A stretch of 64,000 nt of DNA from Scatosoma sp045613545. Lineage in GTDB: Bacteria; Bacillota; Clostridia; Christensenellales; Borkfalkiaceae. Every line of letters starts with the position of its first letter. Within the stretch, counting starts at the first letter, position 1. The position numbers were made by a program, and so were the translations under genes. The stretch is from positions 62,001 to 126,000 of the forward strand of contig JAZLBD010000009.1 of the NCBI GenBank assembly GCA_045613545.1. The letters are read 5' to 3'. Shown in pieces: positions 1 to 8,234 of the stretch. The notes under the pieces were generated by a model, which made no database searches, was not told where the DNA came from, and worked only from the letters and a program-made list of their open reading frames with translations.

Positions 1-12
1 AGCATAAAAAAA

Positions 13-56
13 TAGGATATACTCGTCAAACGGGATCGTTTTTTGAATATATCCTA
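13..56 (-). terminator. Probable terminator of the tRNA-Trp transcript
   Basis: Inverted repeat with arms 13-21 and 48-56 (TAGGATATA / TATATCCTA). On the minus strand it is followed by a run of T. The 26-base loop is long for an intrinsic terminator, so the call is moderate. Confidence 0.5.
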
Positions 57-63
57 ATTCTTT

Positions 64-138
64 TGGCAGGGGAGACGCGATTCGAACACGCAACCTACGG
101 TTTTGGAGACCGCTACTCTACCGTTGAGCCACTCCCCT
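64..138 (-). tRNA. tRNA-Trp (anticodon CCA)
   Basis: On the minus strand the sequence folds as a full cloverleaf. The 7-bp acceptor stem AGGGGAG/CTCCCCT is perfect, the anticodon stem GCGGT/ACCGT has one G-U pair, the anticodon loop is CTCCAAA with anticodon CCA, and the T-arm carries the GTTCGAATC motif. The 3' CCA is encoded (64-66). The gene points against the neighbouring rnhA and has its own consensus promoter. Confidence 0.95.
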
Positions 139-153
139 AAAAGCAACGAACTT

Positions 154-182
154 ATTATATAATACTTCAAGGTATTTGTCAA
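154..182 (-). promoter_or_regulatory. Sigma-A promoter of tRNA-Trp
   Basis: On the minus strand, a perfect -35 TTGACA (177-182), a 17-base spacer and a perfect -10 TATAAT (154-159) lie about 16 bases before the tRNA 5' end. Confidence 0.9.
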
Positions 183-234
183 CCGTTTTTGAACAAAAAA
201 ATCACAGATAATTAAAAAAAGGAAAGTTTAATCG

Positions 235-714
235 TTGAGAGCGAAGAAAATGAAAGAGGTAATTTTATACACGGACGGCGCTTGCTCCTATAATCCCGGT
301 CCCGGAGGATACGGCGGAATACTTATGTACGGCGAGGCTAAAAAGGAGTTTAGCGGAAGCGAAGTGGAAACCACGAACAATCGCATGGAACTTATGGCGG
401 TAATCGTGGGATTAGAGTTGTTAAAATACCCTTGTAAGGTGGAAATTTACAGCGATTCCGCGTATGTTGTCAACGCTTTTTTGAACGGTTGGGTTTACGG
501 TTGGGAAAAGATGGGGTGGAAGAAAGCCGACCGAAGAGAAGTACAAAACGAGGATTTATGGAAGCGATTGCTCGTATTGACGAGGGAACACACGGTTGAT
601 TTTCATAAAGTCAAAGGGCATGCGGACAACCCTTATAACAACCGATGCGACGAGCTTGCGCGCTCTGCAATTCAACGCGTCGAAAAGAAAACAATGGAAA
701 ATGCGCAAGAGTAA
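235..714 (+). CDS. rnhA: Ribonuclease HI
   Basis: Cleaves the RNA strand of RNA-DNA hybrids (R-loops, primer remnants) in the cytoplasm. The four-carboxylate active site is visible: Asp14 in YTDGACS, Glu52 in NNRMELMA, Asp74 in YSDSAYV, and the C-terminal Asp in CDELAR. At 159 residues the length is normal for bacterial RNase HI without extra domains. The TTG start at 235 is chosen because AGGAAAG lies 8 bases before it; the next candidate, ATG at 250, gives the more usual N-terminus MKEVIL but is 23 bases from that ribosome binding site. It is not clearly co-transcribed with the following gene. Confidence 0.93.
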   Translation: MRAKKMKEVILYTDGACSYNPGPGGYGGILMYGEAKKEFSGSEVETTNNRMELMAVIVGLELLKYPCKVEIYSDSAYVVNAFLNGWVYGWEKMGWKKADRREVQNEDLWKRLLVLTREHTVDFHKVKGHADNPYNNRCDELARSAIQRVEKKTMENAQE

Positions 715-775
715 ATCATAAAAAGTACTTTTATTGCCTATACTATATAATATATTTATAGAAAAGGTGGTAAAA

Positions 776-1693
776 ATGAACAATCCCGAGAGAGACAAGC
801 GAAAGGAAAGTCGTATGCTGAAAGATACGCTACTTTCCTTTCTTTTTTGTGTGGTGGGGGTCGTATTTTCAACTTTGTGTATCGCGCAAGCGCAATCCTC
901 TTTTTTTGTGCGGTACAAAACCTTGTGCTTCGTGGTCGCAACGGTGTTTTTAGGGGTTTACTATCTGTTCTCTCTCGTTGCGATCGTGTATGAAAAAGAA
1001 AGCTTTTTTCGACTGATGATCAGCGGATATTTCTTGCTACTTTTTTGCTTAATTCTTTTGTATATTTTGCAAAGGACGGGATTTTTATACGTCATAAAAA
1101 GCCGTGAAAAACTGCAAGAATATCTACAAAAATCAGGGAAATGGATGCCGATCGTATACACCGTACTTCAATTTCTACAAGTGGTTTTATTGCCGATCCC
1201 GGGCTTTGTCAGTACGGCGGTAGGCGTGGCGCTATTCGGTCCGTTTGCTTCGATGCTATATAGCGTAATGGGGGTGGTTTTAGGTTCGCTCTTGGCGTTT
1301 TATATCGGTCGAAAATTCGGGTATAAAGCTGCGAAATGGATCGTAGGGGAAGAGGATCTTAACAAATGGATGAACCGAGTGAAAGGGAAAGACTATCTCA
1401 TTTTGACGATTATGTTTATTTTACCCTTATTTCCAGACGACGTGCTTTGTTTCGTTGCAGGTCTTTCCTCGATGAGTTCGATTTATTTTTTAACGGTTGT
1501 TGTGCTCTCGCGTATCATCGGGATCGCGGCAACTTGCTATTCTGTAAATCTAATCCCTTTCAACACTTGGTGGGGAATTTTGATATGGTTTTGTATAGTG
1601 GCGCTGGTCGTGGGATTGTTTATTTACCTTTATAAACATATTGATAAACTGAACGACTATCTAAAACGAAAAGGAAGAAAAAAGGGGGATTGA
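776..1693 (+). CDS. VTT-domain (TVP38/TMEM64-like) membrane protein
   Basis: Integral membrane protein of 305 residues. After a charged N-terminus come several hydrophobic segments, and residues about 120-250 resemble the SNARE-associated/VTT fold of the TVP38/DedA superfamily: a PGF..STA re-entrant segment, then GSLLAFYIGRKFG, and later a LPLFPDD motif matching the conserved F/LP..PD of TVP38 proteins. Relatives act in membrane lipid or undecaprenyl-phosphate flipping, but the substrate here cannot be read. Start ATG 776 is set by AAGGTGG five bases upstream; an upstream in-frame start at 734 lacks such a site. A terminator overlaps the stop codon, so it is probably monocistronic. Confidence 0.8.
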   Translation: MNNPERDKRKESRMLKDTLLSFLFCVVGVVFSTLCIAQAQSSFFVRYKTLCFVVATVFLGVYYLFSLVAIVYEKESFFRLMISGYFLLLFCLILLYILQRTGFLYVIKSREKLQEYLQKSGKWMPIVYTVLQFLQVVLLPIPGFVSTAVGVALFGPFASMLYSVMGVVLGSLLAFYIGRKFGYKAAKWIVGEEDLNKWMNRVKGKDYLILTIMFILPLFPDDVLCFVAGLSSMSSIYFLTVVVLSRIIGIAATCYSVNLIPFNTWWGILIWFCIVALVVGLFIYLYKHIDKLNDYLKRKGRKKGD

Positions 1694-1707
1694 TCGCCCT
1701 CTTTTTT
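1678..1707 (+). terminator. Intrinsic terminator after the VTT protein gene
   Basis: Arms 1678-1688 and 1697-1707 form an 11-bp stem (A6G5 with CCCTCT6, one G-U pair) ending in a T run. The stop codon of the gene lies in the loop. Confidence 0.85.
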
Positions 1708-1766
1708 ATTTGAAAAAAGATTATGGAAAAATAAGTAAAAATAAGTAAAAAAGCTTGCCAGTTTGC

Positions 1767-1795
1767 TTGCTTTTTTAGAAGTTTTTATGTATAAT
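1767..1795 (+). promoter_or_regulatory. Probable promoter of the Na+ decarboxylase operon
   Basis: TTGCTT (1767-1772), 17 bases, TATAAT (1790-1795). It lies about 70 bases before the first gene, and no stronger candidate lies between the upstream terminator and 1867. Confidence 0.6.
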
Positions 1796-1866
1796 GATAC
1801 TTGGTAGAAAATGGTGAATTTTTTGTCATAGAGAAAAAAATTAACCGAATTTCTTGGAGGAGAAAT

Positions 1867-3234
1867 ATGGACAAAATTCAATTACTACAAGAAAGAAAGA
1901 CGAAAATCGAAGAGGGGAGCGCTGAAATTCGCGCTCAAATCAAAGCGCTCGTCGACGAAGACAGCTTTGTGGAACTTTCCGCTTTTAGTTTTTCGAAGAA
2001 TGATTTTTATAGCGAGGACGCGCAAGGCGAAGGCGTAATTACTGGCTACGCCACGATCGGCGATTATCCTTTCTATATCGTTGCGCAAAACAAAGAAGTG
2101 TTTTGCGGTGGGCTTTCTAAAGCAAACTGCGACAAGATCGTGAAATGTTTGGATTGCGCGGAGAAAAACGGCACGCCCGTCGTTTATTTATTGAATAGTT
2201 TAGGCGTTCAATACGGCGAGGGCGTGATGGTGTTAGAGGGGCTCGGAAAGGTGCTTATGCGCGCAACTCAACTCAAAGGCGTCGTTCCGCAATACGTCGT
2301 TGTAAACGGAGAAGTATTCGGTTCGATTGCTTTGCTTTCCGCCACCGCGGATTTCACGTTCTTCTTGGATAAAAAGAGCGTGCTTGCCGTCAACAGTCCT
2401 TTGGTTATGACGGCGCGCGACGGGAAAAAGGTAAGCAAGGAAGAGGTCGGAGACGCAAAAGCGTTATCTGGAACGGGCGTTCCCGCGTTCTGCGTAGAAA
2501 CTTTGCAAGAAGTGAAAAACGCTATTTACGCCATTACCGAAATTTTGGCAGAGCCTATGATCGACGCCGATTTGAACAGCGCGATTCCTTCCTTAAACGA
2601 GGACGCCTCCTTAGCGCAAATCCTTTCGGTCTTTGAAAATCCCATTGAGCTTTGGAAGAGCTACGAAGGGGAAGTCAAGACGGTTTTAGGGAGAATCGGA
2701 GGAATTTCCGTCGCATCCGTCATATTTGACGGTGGGGAGGTCGGAGTGGAACTCAACGCTGCAAAAGTGGCTAAAATTCGCACCCTCGTCGAACTTGCTT
2801 CCTGTTATTCCTTACCTCTCGTTATGTTCGATAACGTCAAGGGAATCGTACCTTGCACCTGCACGAACAACGGCAGAGTGATGAAAGAGGTCGCGGAATA
2901 TTTGAACGTCCTCGATACGATGGATACCGCTAAAATTGCAGTCGTTCATAAAAAAGCGATCGGTTTGGGGTATTCAATTTTCGCCTCGAAATCGGTTGGT
3001 TTTGATTATACCTGCGCGTTTGCAAATGCAAAAATTGCGCTTTTTGAAAGCGTAGCAGGCGCAAAAATCGTGTTCGAGGGAACGAAAGCGAATAAGGAAG
3101 AACTTGCGACCCGCTATGCTGAAGAGAACTCCGACCCCATTCACGCTGCGAAAGACGGGTATATCGATGCGATTATCGAACCGCAGTTTGTCAAACAATA
3201 TCTCATTTCGTCTTTGCAAATGCTTGCAAGATAA
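1867..3234 (+). CDS. Carboxyltransferase subunit, acyl-CoA (MmdA/12S-like) type, divergent
   Basis: 455 residues with the two-crotonase-fold layout of acyl-CoA carboxyltransferases. The C-terminal half is the clearer: GRIGGISVA, a KVAKIRTLVELA helix, LPLVMFDNVKG where the family has a D-x-PG loop, and KKAIGLGYSIFASKSVGFDY. It is shorter than typical MmdA/PccB proteins (about 510-520) and the N-terminal glycine-rich loops are poorly kept. Expected role: transfer of CO2 between an acyl-CoA and carboxybiotin on the adjacent carrier. The GGAGGAG site (1856-1862) selects ATG 1867. First gene of a five-gene cluster with OadG-like, biotin carrier, OadB and OadA-like proteins. The acyl-CoA substrate is unknown; methylmalonyl-CoA is the obvious candidate by family. 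Confidence 0.75.
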   Translation: MDKIQLLQERKTKIEEGSAEIRAQIKALVDEDSFVELSAFSFSKNDFYSEDAQGEGVITGYATIGDYPFYIVAQNKEVFCGGLSKANCDKIVKCLDCAEKNGTPVVYLLNSLGVQYGEGVMVLEGLGKVLMRATQLKGVVPQYVVVNGEVFGSIALLSATADFTFFLDKKSVLAVNSPLVMTARDGKKVSKEEVGDAKALSGTGVPAFCVETLQEVKNAIYAITEILAEPMIDADLNSAIPSLNEDASLAQILSVFENPIELWKSYEGEVKTVLGRIGGISVASVIFDGGEVGVELNAAKVAKIRTLVELASCYSLPLVMFDNVKGIVPCTCTNNGRVMKEVAEYLNVLDTMDTAKIAVVHKKAIGLGYSIFASKSVGFDYTCAFANAKIALFESVAGAKIVFEGTKANKEELATRYAEENSDPIHAAKDGYIDAIIEPQFVKQYLISSLQMLAR

Positions 3235-3243
3235 GGAGGGAAT

Positions 3244-3579
3244 ATGATGAATCTTTTAGTGCAAGAAGGATTCCCGACGTACGCTTCTATACCGGAAGTT
3301 TTGCTTTACGCTTTAATCGGTTTTGGAGTTGTATTTGTCGGAATCGCCGTTCTTGTTTTGGTGATAAAACTCGTTGGGAAAGTTATGCAAAAGACGCCAA
3401 ACAAGGAAAAGAACCCTTCCCAAAACTCGGAAGAAAAAGCCGTCGCCAAGATAGAAAACACGCAAAGCGACGAAATTTCGGAAGAGACGATAGCCGTGAT
3501 AACCGCCGCGCTTATGGCGTATTATGAACGGCAAGGCAAAAAATGCGAGTTTATTGTAAAAAGAATACGGAAAGTTTAA
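3244..3579 (+). CDS. OadG/MmdC-like small membrane subunit of the Na+ decarboxylase
   Basis: 111 residues with one membrane segment at about residues 20-43 (IPEVLLYALIGFGVVFVG...), followed by a charged cytoplasmic tail with Lys/Glu/Asn/Ser-rich linker. This is the usual form of the gamma/delta subunit that anchors the soluble carboxyltransferase to the OadB membrane subunit. The call rests on architecture and position, since this family has little sequence conservation. AAGGAGGG directly before ATG 3244 overlaps the preceding stop codon, so translation is coupled. A second ATG follows at once at 3247. Confidence 0.75.
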   Translation: MMNLLVQEGFPTYASIPEVLLYALIGFGVVFVGIAVLVLVIKLVGKVMQKTPNKEKNPSQNSEEKAVAKIENTQSDEISEETIAVITAALMAYYERQGKKCEFIVKRIRKV

Positions 3580-3591
3580 GGAGAAAATATT

Positions 3592-4011
3592 ATGCGTAAT
3601 TTTGTAATCACTGTAAATGGAAAATCTTATCAAGTAGGGGTTGAAGAAGTAGGGAATGCATCGCCCGTTGTTGCACCCGTAGCCCCCGTTGCCGTAGCTC
3701 CCGTAGTGGCGCCCACGCCTGCGCCTACGCCCGTAGCTGCGCCTGTGTCCACGCCTGCACCTGCACCTGCGCCTACGCCCGTGGCAAAAGCGCCGGCAAG
3801 CGGAGAAAAAGTGACCTCACCGTTCCCCGGACTTATCAAAAATCTTTTGGTGGCGGAAGGGGCAAGCGTGAAGAAAGATCAACCGCTGCTTGTGCTGGAA
3901 GCGATGAAAATGGATAACGACATTACGGCGCCTTGCGACGGCGTGGTTTCTTTCTGCGTTTCCAAAGGCGCAAACGTGGAATCGGATTCCGTACTCTTTG
4001 TAATCGGTTAA
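3592..4011 (+). CDS. Biotin carboxyl carrier protein with Ala-Pro linker
   Basis: 139 residues. A short N-terminal segment is followed by an Ala/Pro/Thr/Val linker (about residues 25-65) and a biotinyl domain of about 70 residues. The biotinylation motif EAMKM is present with the acceptor Lys106, followed by the usual DNDITAPCDG turn. It carries CO2 between the carboxyltransferases and the OadB decarboxylase of this operon. GGAGAAAA precedes ATG 3592. The linker is built from short repeats of AP and TP in GC-rich codons. Its G/C-rich nature also creates a spurious Ala/Gly-rich reading frame on the opposite strand. Confidence 0.93.
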   Translation: MRNFVITVNGKSYQVGVEEVGNASPVVAPVAPVAVAPVVAPTPAPTPVAAPVSTPAPAPAPTPVAKAPASGEKVTSPFPGLIKNLLVAEGASVKKDQPLLVLEAMKMDNDITAPCDGVVSFCVSKGANVESDSVLFVIG

Positions 4012-4031
4012 TAGGGTAAGAGGTGTTATCC

Positions 4032-5402
4032 ATGACGCAAAATTTACTCATAAACGTCGGCGAGATGTTTAAAGGATTGTGGGAACAATCGGGGCTTGCG
4101 CAAGGGTCGTGGCAAAACTACGTCATGCTCATTATTTCCTTCGTATTGTTCTATCTTGCAGTCGTTAAAAAATTCGAGCCGCTCTTATTATTGCCGATCG
4201 CTTTTGGTATGTTTATCGTCAATATTCCCGGCGCGTACAACGTGCTTTGGGGACGGTATAACGACACGGAAATCGTGACGAGCTTGAACGGCATAACCTT
4301 GCCCGCAGGGATTGAATTCGAGGCAGGACAGCTCTTTGCAAACGGTTCTCTTCTTACGCAAGAACAGTTCACGCAGTTGCAAATCGAATTGCCGAAAGGG
4401 GTGTTCTTCCAAGACGGTTTCCTGTTGCAGGAAGTAGCGCACACTTACGACAACGTCATTCCCGAATCGAGAGGGCTTTTGTGGTATCTCTTCTTCGGCG
4501 TAGAGCACGTTATTTATCCACCGCTTATCTTCCTTGGAATTGGGGCAATGACCGATTTCGGTCCGCTCATTTCCAACCCCAAGAGTATGCTCATCGGTGC
4601 AGCGGCACAACTTGGCATCTTTATCGCTTTAATTTTGGGTGTAGCGCTTGGATTTGACCTTGCGGCGGCTTGTTCGATTGCTATTATAGGTGGCGCGGAC
4701 GGTCCCACGGCGATATACGTCACGCAATCGCTTACAAAATTTACTAACGAAAACTTGCTTTCGGCGATTGCGATTGCGGCGTATTCCTATATGGCGCTTA
4801 TCCCCATCATTCAAAAACCTTTGATGCGCTGGATCGTGCCGAAAAAGGAACGTATGATTAAAATGAAACAACTTCGCACGGTGTCTAAAACGGAAAAGAT
4901 TATTTTCCCGATCCTAGTCACGGCGCTAGTGGGAATTTTACTTCCAGACGCGATGCCTCTTTTGGGTATGTTGATGCTCGGCAACCTTTTGAAAGAGTCG
5001 TGCGTGACGGAACGCCTTTCCTCGCAAGCGCAAAACGGACTTATGAACACGGTGACGATATTCTTAGGCGTTTGCGTAGGGAGTAAGGCGTTTGGGGAAG
5101 TATTCCTTTCGCTTTCCACCTTAAAAATCATCGCGCTCGGACTTTTAGCGTTCGTATTCGGTACGATAGGCGGACTTTTGATGGGGCGTTTGATGTGCAA
5201 GCTTTCCGGCGGAAAAATCAACCCGCTTATCGGTAGCGCCGGCGTTTCGGCAGTACCTATGGCGGCGAGAATTTCCGAGGATGTAGGTAGAGAAAACGAT
5301 CCCAATAACCATTTGCTTATGCACGCAATGGGAGCGAACGTGGCAGGGGTAATCGGCTCGGCGATCGCCGCAGGCTTCCTTCTTTCCCTGTTCCCGTTCT
5401 AA
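4032..5402 (+). CDS. oadB: Sodium ion-translocating decarboxylase, beta subunit
   Basis: 456-residue polytopic membrane protein that decarboxylates carboxybiotin and pumps Na+ out of the cell. Family signatures are clear: PPLIFLGIGAMTDFGPLISNP, the Na+-site motif GGADGPTAIYVT, and the C-terminal NPLIGSAGVSAVPMAAR followed by NHLLMHAMGANVAG. It is longer than the usual 375-435 residues because of a polar stretch of about 60 residues (around 77-140) between the first hydrophobic segments and the conserved core. ATG 4032 lies 6 bases after AAGAGGTG; a GTG three codons upstream is less likely. Fourth gene of the operon. Confidence 0.93.
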   Translation: MTQNLLINVGEMFKGLWEQSGLAQGSWQNYVMLIISFVLFYLAVVKKFEPLLLLPIAFGMFIVNIPGAYNVLWGRYNDTEIVTSLNGITLPAGIEFEAGQLFANGSLLTQEQFTQLQIELPKGVFFQDGFLLQEVAHTYDNVIPESRGLLWYLFFGVEHVIYPPLIFLGIGAMTDFGPLISNPKSMLIGAAAQLGIFIALILGVALGFDLAAACSIAIIGGADGPTAIYVTQSLTKFTNENLLSAIAIAAYSYMALIPIIQKPLMRWIVPKKERMIKMKQLRTVSKTEKIIFPILVTALVGILLPDAMPLLGMLMLGNLLKESCVTERLSSQAQNGLMNTVTIFLGVCVGSKAFGEVFLSLSTLKIIALGLLAFVFGTIGGLLMGRLMCKLSGGKINPLIGSAGVSAVPMAARISEDVGRENDPNNHLLMHAMGANVAGVIGSAIAAGFLLSLFPF

Positions 5403-5422
5403 CGTAGATAAGAGGTATGATT

Positions 5423-6844
5423 ATGGAAATTAAGAATGAAAAAAGAAAAGTATTGATCACGGAAACGATCCTCCGAGACGCGCACCAATCGCAAGCGGCT
5501 ACGAGAATGCGTTTAGACGAAATGTTGCCCGTGTTAGAGCAACTTGACGATATCGGATATTATTCCCTCGAAGCTTGGGGTGGTGCAACCTTCGATTCCT
5601 GCCTTCGCTTTTTGAACGAAGATCCTTGGGAGCGCCTCCGCACATTGAAAGCGCACCTTAAAAAGACGCCTATTCAAATGCTTCTTCGCGGACAAAACTT
5701 GCTTGGATATCGCCATTATGCAGATGATTTAGTGGAAAAATTCGTAGAAAAATCCATCGAAAACGGCGTTGGCGTCGTACGTGTGTTCGACGCTTTGAAC
5801 GACGCGAGAAATTTGGAAACGTCTATGAAAGCGATTAAAAAGTATGGCGGTGTTTGCGAGGCGACGATTTCCTATACGACCGGTCCCGTTTATACAACCG
5901 AATACTTCGTAAACTTCGCAAAACAATTAGAAGATATGGGCGCGGATAACATTTGCCTTAAGGATATGGCAAACCTGTTGTTGCCTTTCGACGCTTACGA
6001 ACTTGTTTCCGCGCTTAAAAAAGTGCTTCGTCCCACCACGAAATTACACCTCCACACCCACAACACGACGGGTACGGGGGATATGGTTTACCTTATGGCG
6101 ATTTTGGCTGGGGTAGATATCGTTGACACGGCGCTTTCGCCTTTAGGAAACGGTACGGCGCAACCTGCCACCGAACCGCTCGTGGCAACCTTGAAAGGAA
6201 CGGGCTACGATACGGGCATTGATATTGAAAAATTGCTTCCGATCGTCGATCATTTCAAAAAGGTGGAAAAACGCTTGAAAGAAGACGGCATTTTGACGGA
6301 AAAGGTAAAAGGAATCGACGTGAACACGTTGCTCTATCAAGTTCCCGGCGGTATGCTTTCCAACTTGATTAGTCAGCTGAAAAACGCGGGCAAAGAAGAC
6401 AAACTCTTCGAATGTCTTGCCGAAGTTCCCAACGTCAGAAAGGACTGCGGATATCCGCCTCTCGTGACTCCTTCCTCTCAAATCGTCGGTACGCAAGCGG
6501 TTATGAACGTCATTATGGGCGAACGTTATAAGATGGTGACGAAAGAAACGAAAGATATCTTTGCAGGCAAATACGGAAAACTTCCTATGCCGATCGACGA
6601 AGAAGTGGCGAAAAAAGTTCTTGTAGGCGTAGAGAGAATTACTTGCCGTCCTGCAGACCTTTTAGAACCCGAATACGAAGCGATTAAGCAAAAAGTGATG
6701 GAACTTGGCTATTACGAAAAGGAAGAGGACGTCCTCTCCTATGCCGTATTCGAACAAGTTGCGGAAAACTTCTTCAAATGGCGCGAAGCGCAAAAAGAAG
6801 GAGTGGATCGCGATTTGGCAAAAACGGGCGTATATCCCGTATAA
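5423..6844 (+). CDS. oadA: Carboxyltransferase 5S/OadA-type subunit (pyruvate/oxaloacetate)
   Basis: 473 residues, DRE-TIM metallolyase fold. Motifs: ETILRDAHQSQAATRMR at the N-terminus, the metal-binding HLHTHNTTG, and CLKDMA around the lysine expected to be carbamylated. It transfers CO2 between oxaloacetate/pyruvate and carboxybiotin. It stops before any biotinyl domain, like the 5S subunit of transcarboxylase and unlike fused OadA; the carrier is the separate gene at 3592. ATG 5423 is preferred because AAGAGGT is 6 bases away, while ATG 5417 abuts it. Last gene of the operon, followed by a hairpin. Confidence 0.92.
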   Translation: MEIKNEKRKVLITETILRDAHQSQAATRMRLDEMLPVLEQLDDIGYYSLEAWGGATFDSCLRFLNEDPWERLRTLKAHLKKTPIQMLLRGQNLLGYRHYADDLVEKFVEKSIENGVGVVRVFDALNDARNLETSMKAIKKYGGVCEATISYTTGPVYTTEYFVNFAKQLEDMGADNICLKDMANLLLPFDAYELVSALKKVLRPTTKLHLHTHNTTGTGDMVYLMAILAGVDIVDTALSPLGNGTAQPATEPLVATLKGTGYDTGIDIEKLLPIVDHFKKVEKRLKEDGILTEKVKGIDVNTLLYQVPGGMLSNLISQLKNAGKEDKLFECLAEVPNVRKDCGYPPLVTPSSQIVGTQAVMNVIMGERYKMVTKETKDIFAGKYGKLPMPIDEEVAKKVLVGVERITCRPADLLEPEYEAIKQKVMELGYYEKEEDVLSYAVFEQVAENFFKWREAQKEGVDRDLAKTGVYPV

Positions 6845-6858
6845 ATAACCTAAAAACG

Positions 6859-6897
6859 AGAAACGGCACAACGTTTTGTGCCGTTTCTACTCATTTT
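6859..6897 (+). terminator. Hairpin terminator after the decarboxylase operon
   Basis: Perfect 12-bp stem (6859-6870 with 6877-6888, AGAAACGGCACA and complement) with a 6-base loop. The T run follows after a short gap (ATTTTT), so read-through into the next gene is possible. Confidence 0.7.
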
Positions 6898-6911
6898 TGA
6901 AAGGAGTCGAT

Positions 6912-8153
6912 ATGAAACACGTTTGCGTTATCGGCGGTGGCGCGTCAGGCCTTATGGCTGCCTATACTGCAGCGAGCGAGGGGAATCGAGTCGTTTTAAT
7001 CGAAAAAAACGAAAAACTCGGCAAAAAAATTTACATTACGGGTAAAGGTCGTTGTAATTTTACAAACGATCTGCCTGCGTTCGATTTTTTAGAAAACGTA
7101 GTGAATGGGAAGAAGTTTTTAACCGGTTCGATTTACGCCTTTCCTCCGCAAAAAACCATCGAATTTATGGAAGAAAACGGTCTTTCGACGAAAATTGAAC
7201 GCGGTGGAAGAGCGTTCCCTAAGTCCGATCACGCAAGCGACGTGACGAAAACCCTTGAAAAAGCTTGCAAAAGGGCAGGAGTTTCCATTCGATTAAACGA
7301 AAAGGTCTTAAATATACAAACTACTATGTCAGATATAAGTATTATGCCTCGCATAGTAGCGATAGAAACGGACAAAGAGACTTATTTTTGCGACGTTGTA
7401 ATCGTTGCGACGGGTGGCGTGAGTTATCCGAGTACGGGCTCAACGGGAGACGGATATCTCTTTGCGAAAGAAGTGGGACATTCTATCGTCGAGCCGAAAC
7501 CGGGGCTTTGCGGATTAAATATGAAAGGGGATTTTTATAAGGATTTACAGGGCCTTTCCCTTAAAAACGTATCCCTTTTTGCTTACGCAGGGCAAAAGAA
7601 ACTTTACGAAGGGTTTGGCGAAATGCTATTCACCCATTTTGGGATTTCCGGTCCGCTCGTCTTGTCCTTATCGAGCCTTATTAATCGCTTACAAATGAAA
7701 GATATAACGCTATATTTGGATTTGAAACCCGCGCTTGACGAAACGACGCTCGACAAACGCATTTTGCGTGATTTCGAGGAATATAAAAACAAGAAAATTT
7801 CCAACGCGCTCGTTCGTCTTTTACCGACTAAATTGATTTTACCCATTTTACGCTCGGCGCAAATTTCCTCGGAAGCGTTCGTTCATTCGATTTCAAAAGA
7901 AGAGAGGGCGCGCCTTGTAAAATGCTTGAAAGCGTTTCCAATGAAACCGCTTTCTCTTCGTGATTTTGAGGAAGCGATCATCACCTCAGGGGGAGTAGAG
8001 CTTTCCGAAATCAATCCCAAAACGATGGAGAGTAAAAAGGTCGAGGGATTGCGCTTTTGTGGGGAAGTTTTGGACGTTGACGCCTTTACGGGGGGATTCA
8101 ACTTGCAAATTGCCTTTTCCACCGCCGTTTCCGCAGGAAAAAATATCCATTAA
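6912..8153 (+). CDS. HI0933-family flavoprotein (FAD/NAD(P)-binding oxidoreductase)
   Basis: 413 residues. N-terminal Rossmann motif VIGGGASGLMAAYTAA with an acidic end of beta-2 (VVLIEKNEKLGKK), the YITGKGRCNFTN motif typical of this family, a second nucleotide-contact region VIVATGGVSYPSTGSTGDGY, and the C-terminal GGVELSEINPKTMESK...GLRFCGEVLDVDAFTGGFNLQ split motif. The family binds FAD; its substrate is not established (some members are annotated as aminoacetone oxidase). ATG 6912 follows AAGGAG by 5 bases. The start lies just behind the hairpin of the previous operon and the gene is probably read alone or by read-through. Confidence 0.88.
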   Translation: MKHVCVIGGGASGLMAAYTAASEGNRVVLIEKNEKLGKKIYITGKGRCNFTNDLPAFDFLENVVNGKKFLTGSIYAFPPQKTIEFMEENGLSTKIERGGRAFPKSDHASDVTKTLEKACKRAGVSIRLNEKVLNIQTTMSDISIMPRIVAIETDKETYFCDVVIVATGGVSYPSTGSTGDGYLFAKEVGHSIVEPKPGLCGLNMKGDFYKDLQGLSLKNVSLFAYAGQKKLYEGFGEMLFTHFGISGPLVLSLSSLINRLQMKDITLYLDLKPALDETTLDKRILRDFEEYKNKKISNALVRLLPTKLILPILRSAQISSEAFVHSISKEERARLVKCLKAFPMKPLSLRDFEEAIITSGGVELSEINPKTMESKKVEGLRFCGEVLDVDAFTGGFNLQIAFSTAVSAGKNIH

Positions 8154-8177
8154 CCCCCCAAACTTTTCTTCAAAAGC

Positions 8178-8207
8178 TTGACGAAAGCAAGTGGAAAATG
8201 TTATAAT
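8178..8207 (+). promoter_or_regulatory. Promoter of the aroH-cmk/plsC/ispH-S1 operon
   Basis: TTGACG (8178-8183), 18 bases, TATAAT (8202-8207) with an extended -10 TGT directly before it. Confidence 0.85.
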
Positions 8208-8234
8208 ATACAAAATAACCAATCGGAGGGGAAT

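Noticed and set aside
739..751. TATACT/TATAAT boxes as a promoter for the VTT protein gene
   Set aside because: No acceptable -35 at 15-19 bases; the stretch is simply AT-rich. A promoter is likely nearby but cannot be fixed.
3630..3839. An Ala/Gly-rich minus-strand frame that looks like a low-complexity protein
   Set aside because: It is the complement of the Ala-Pro linker of the biotin carrier.
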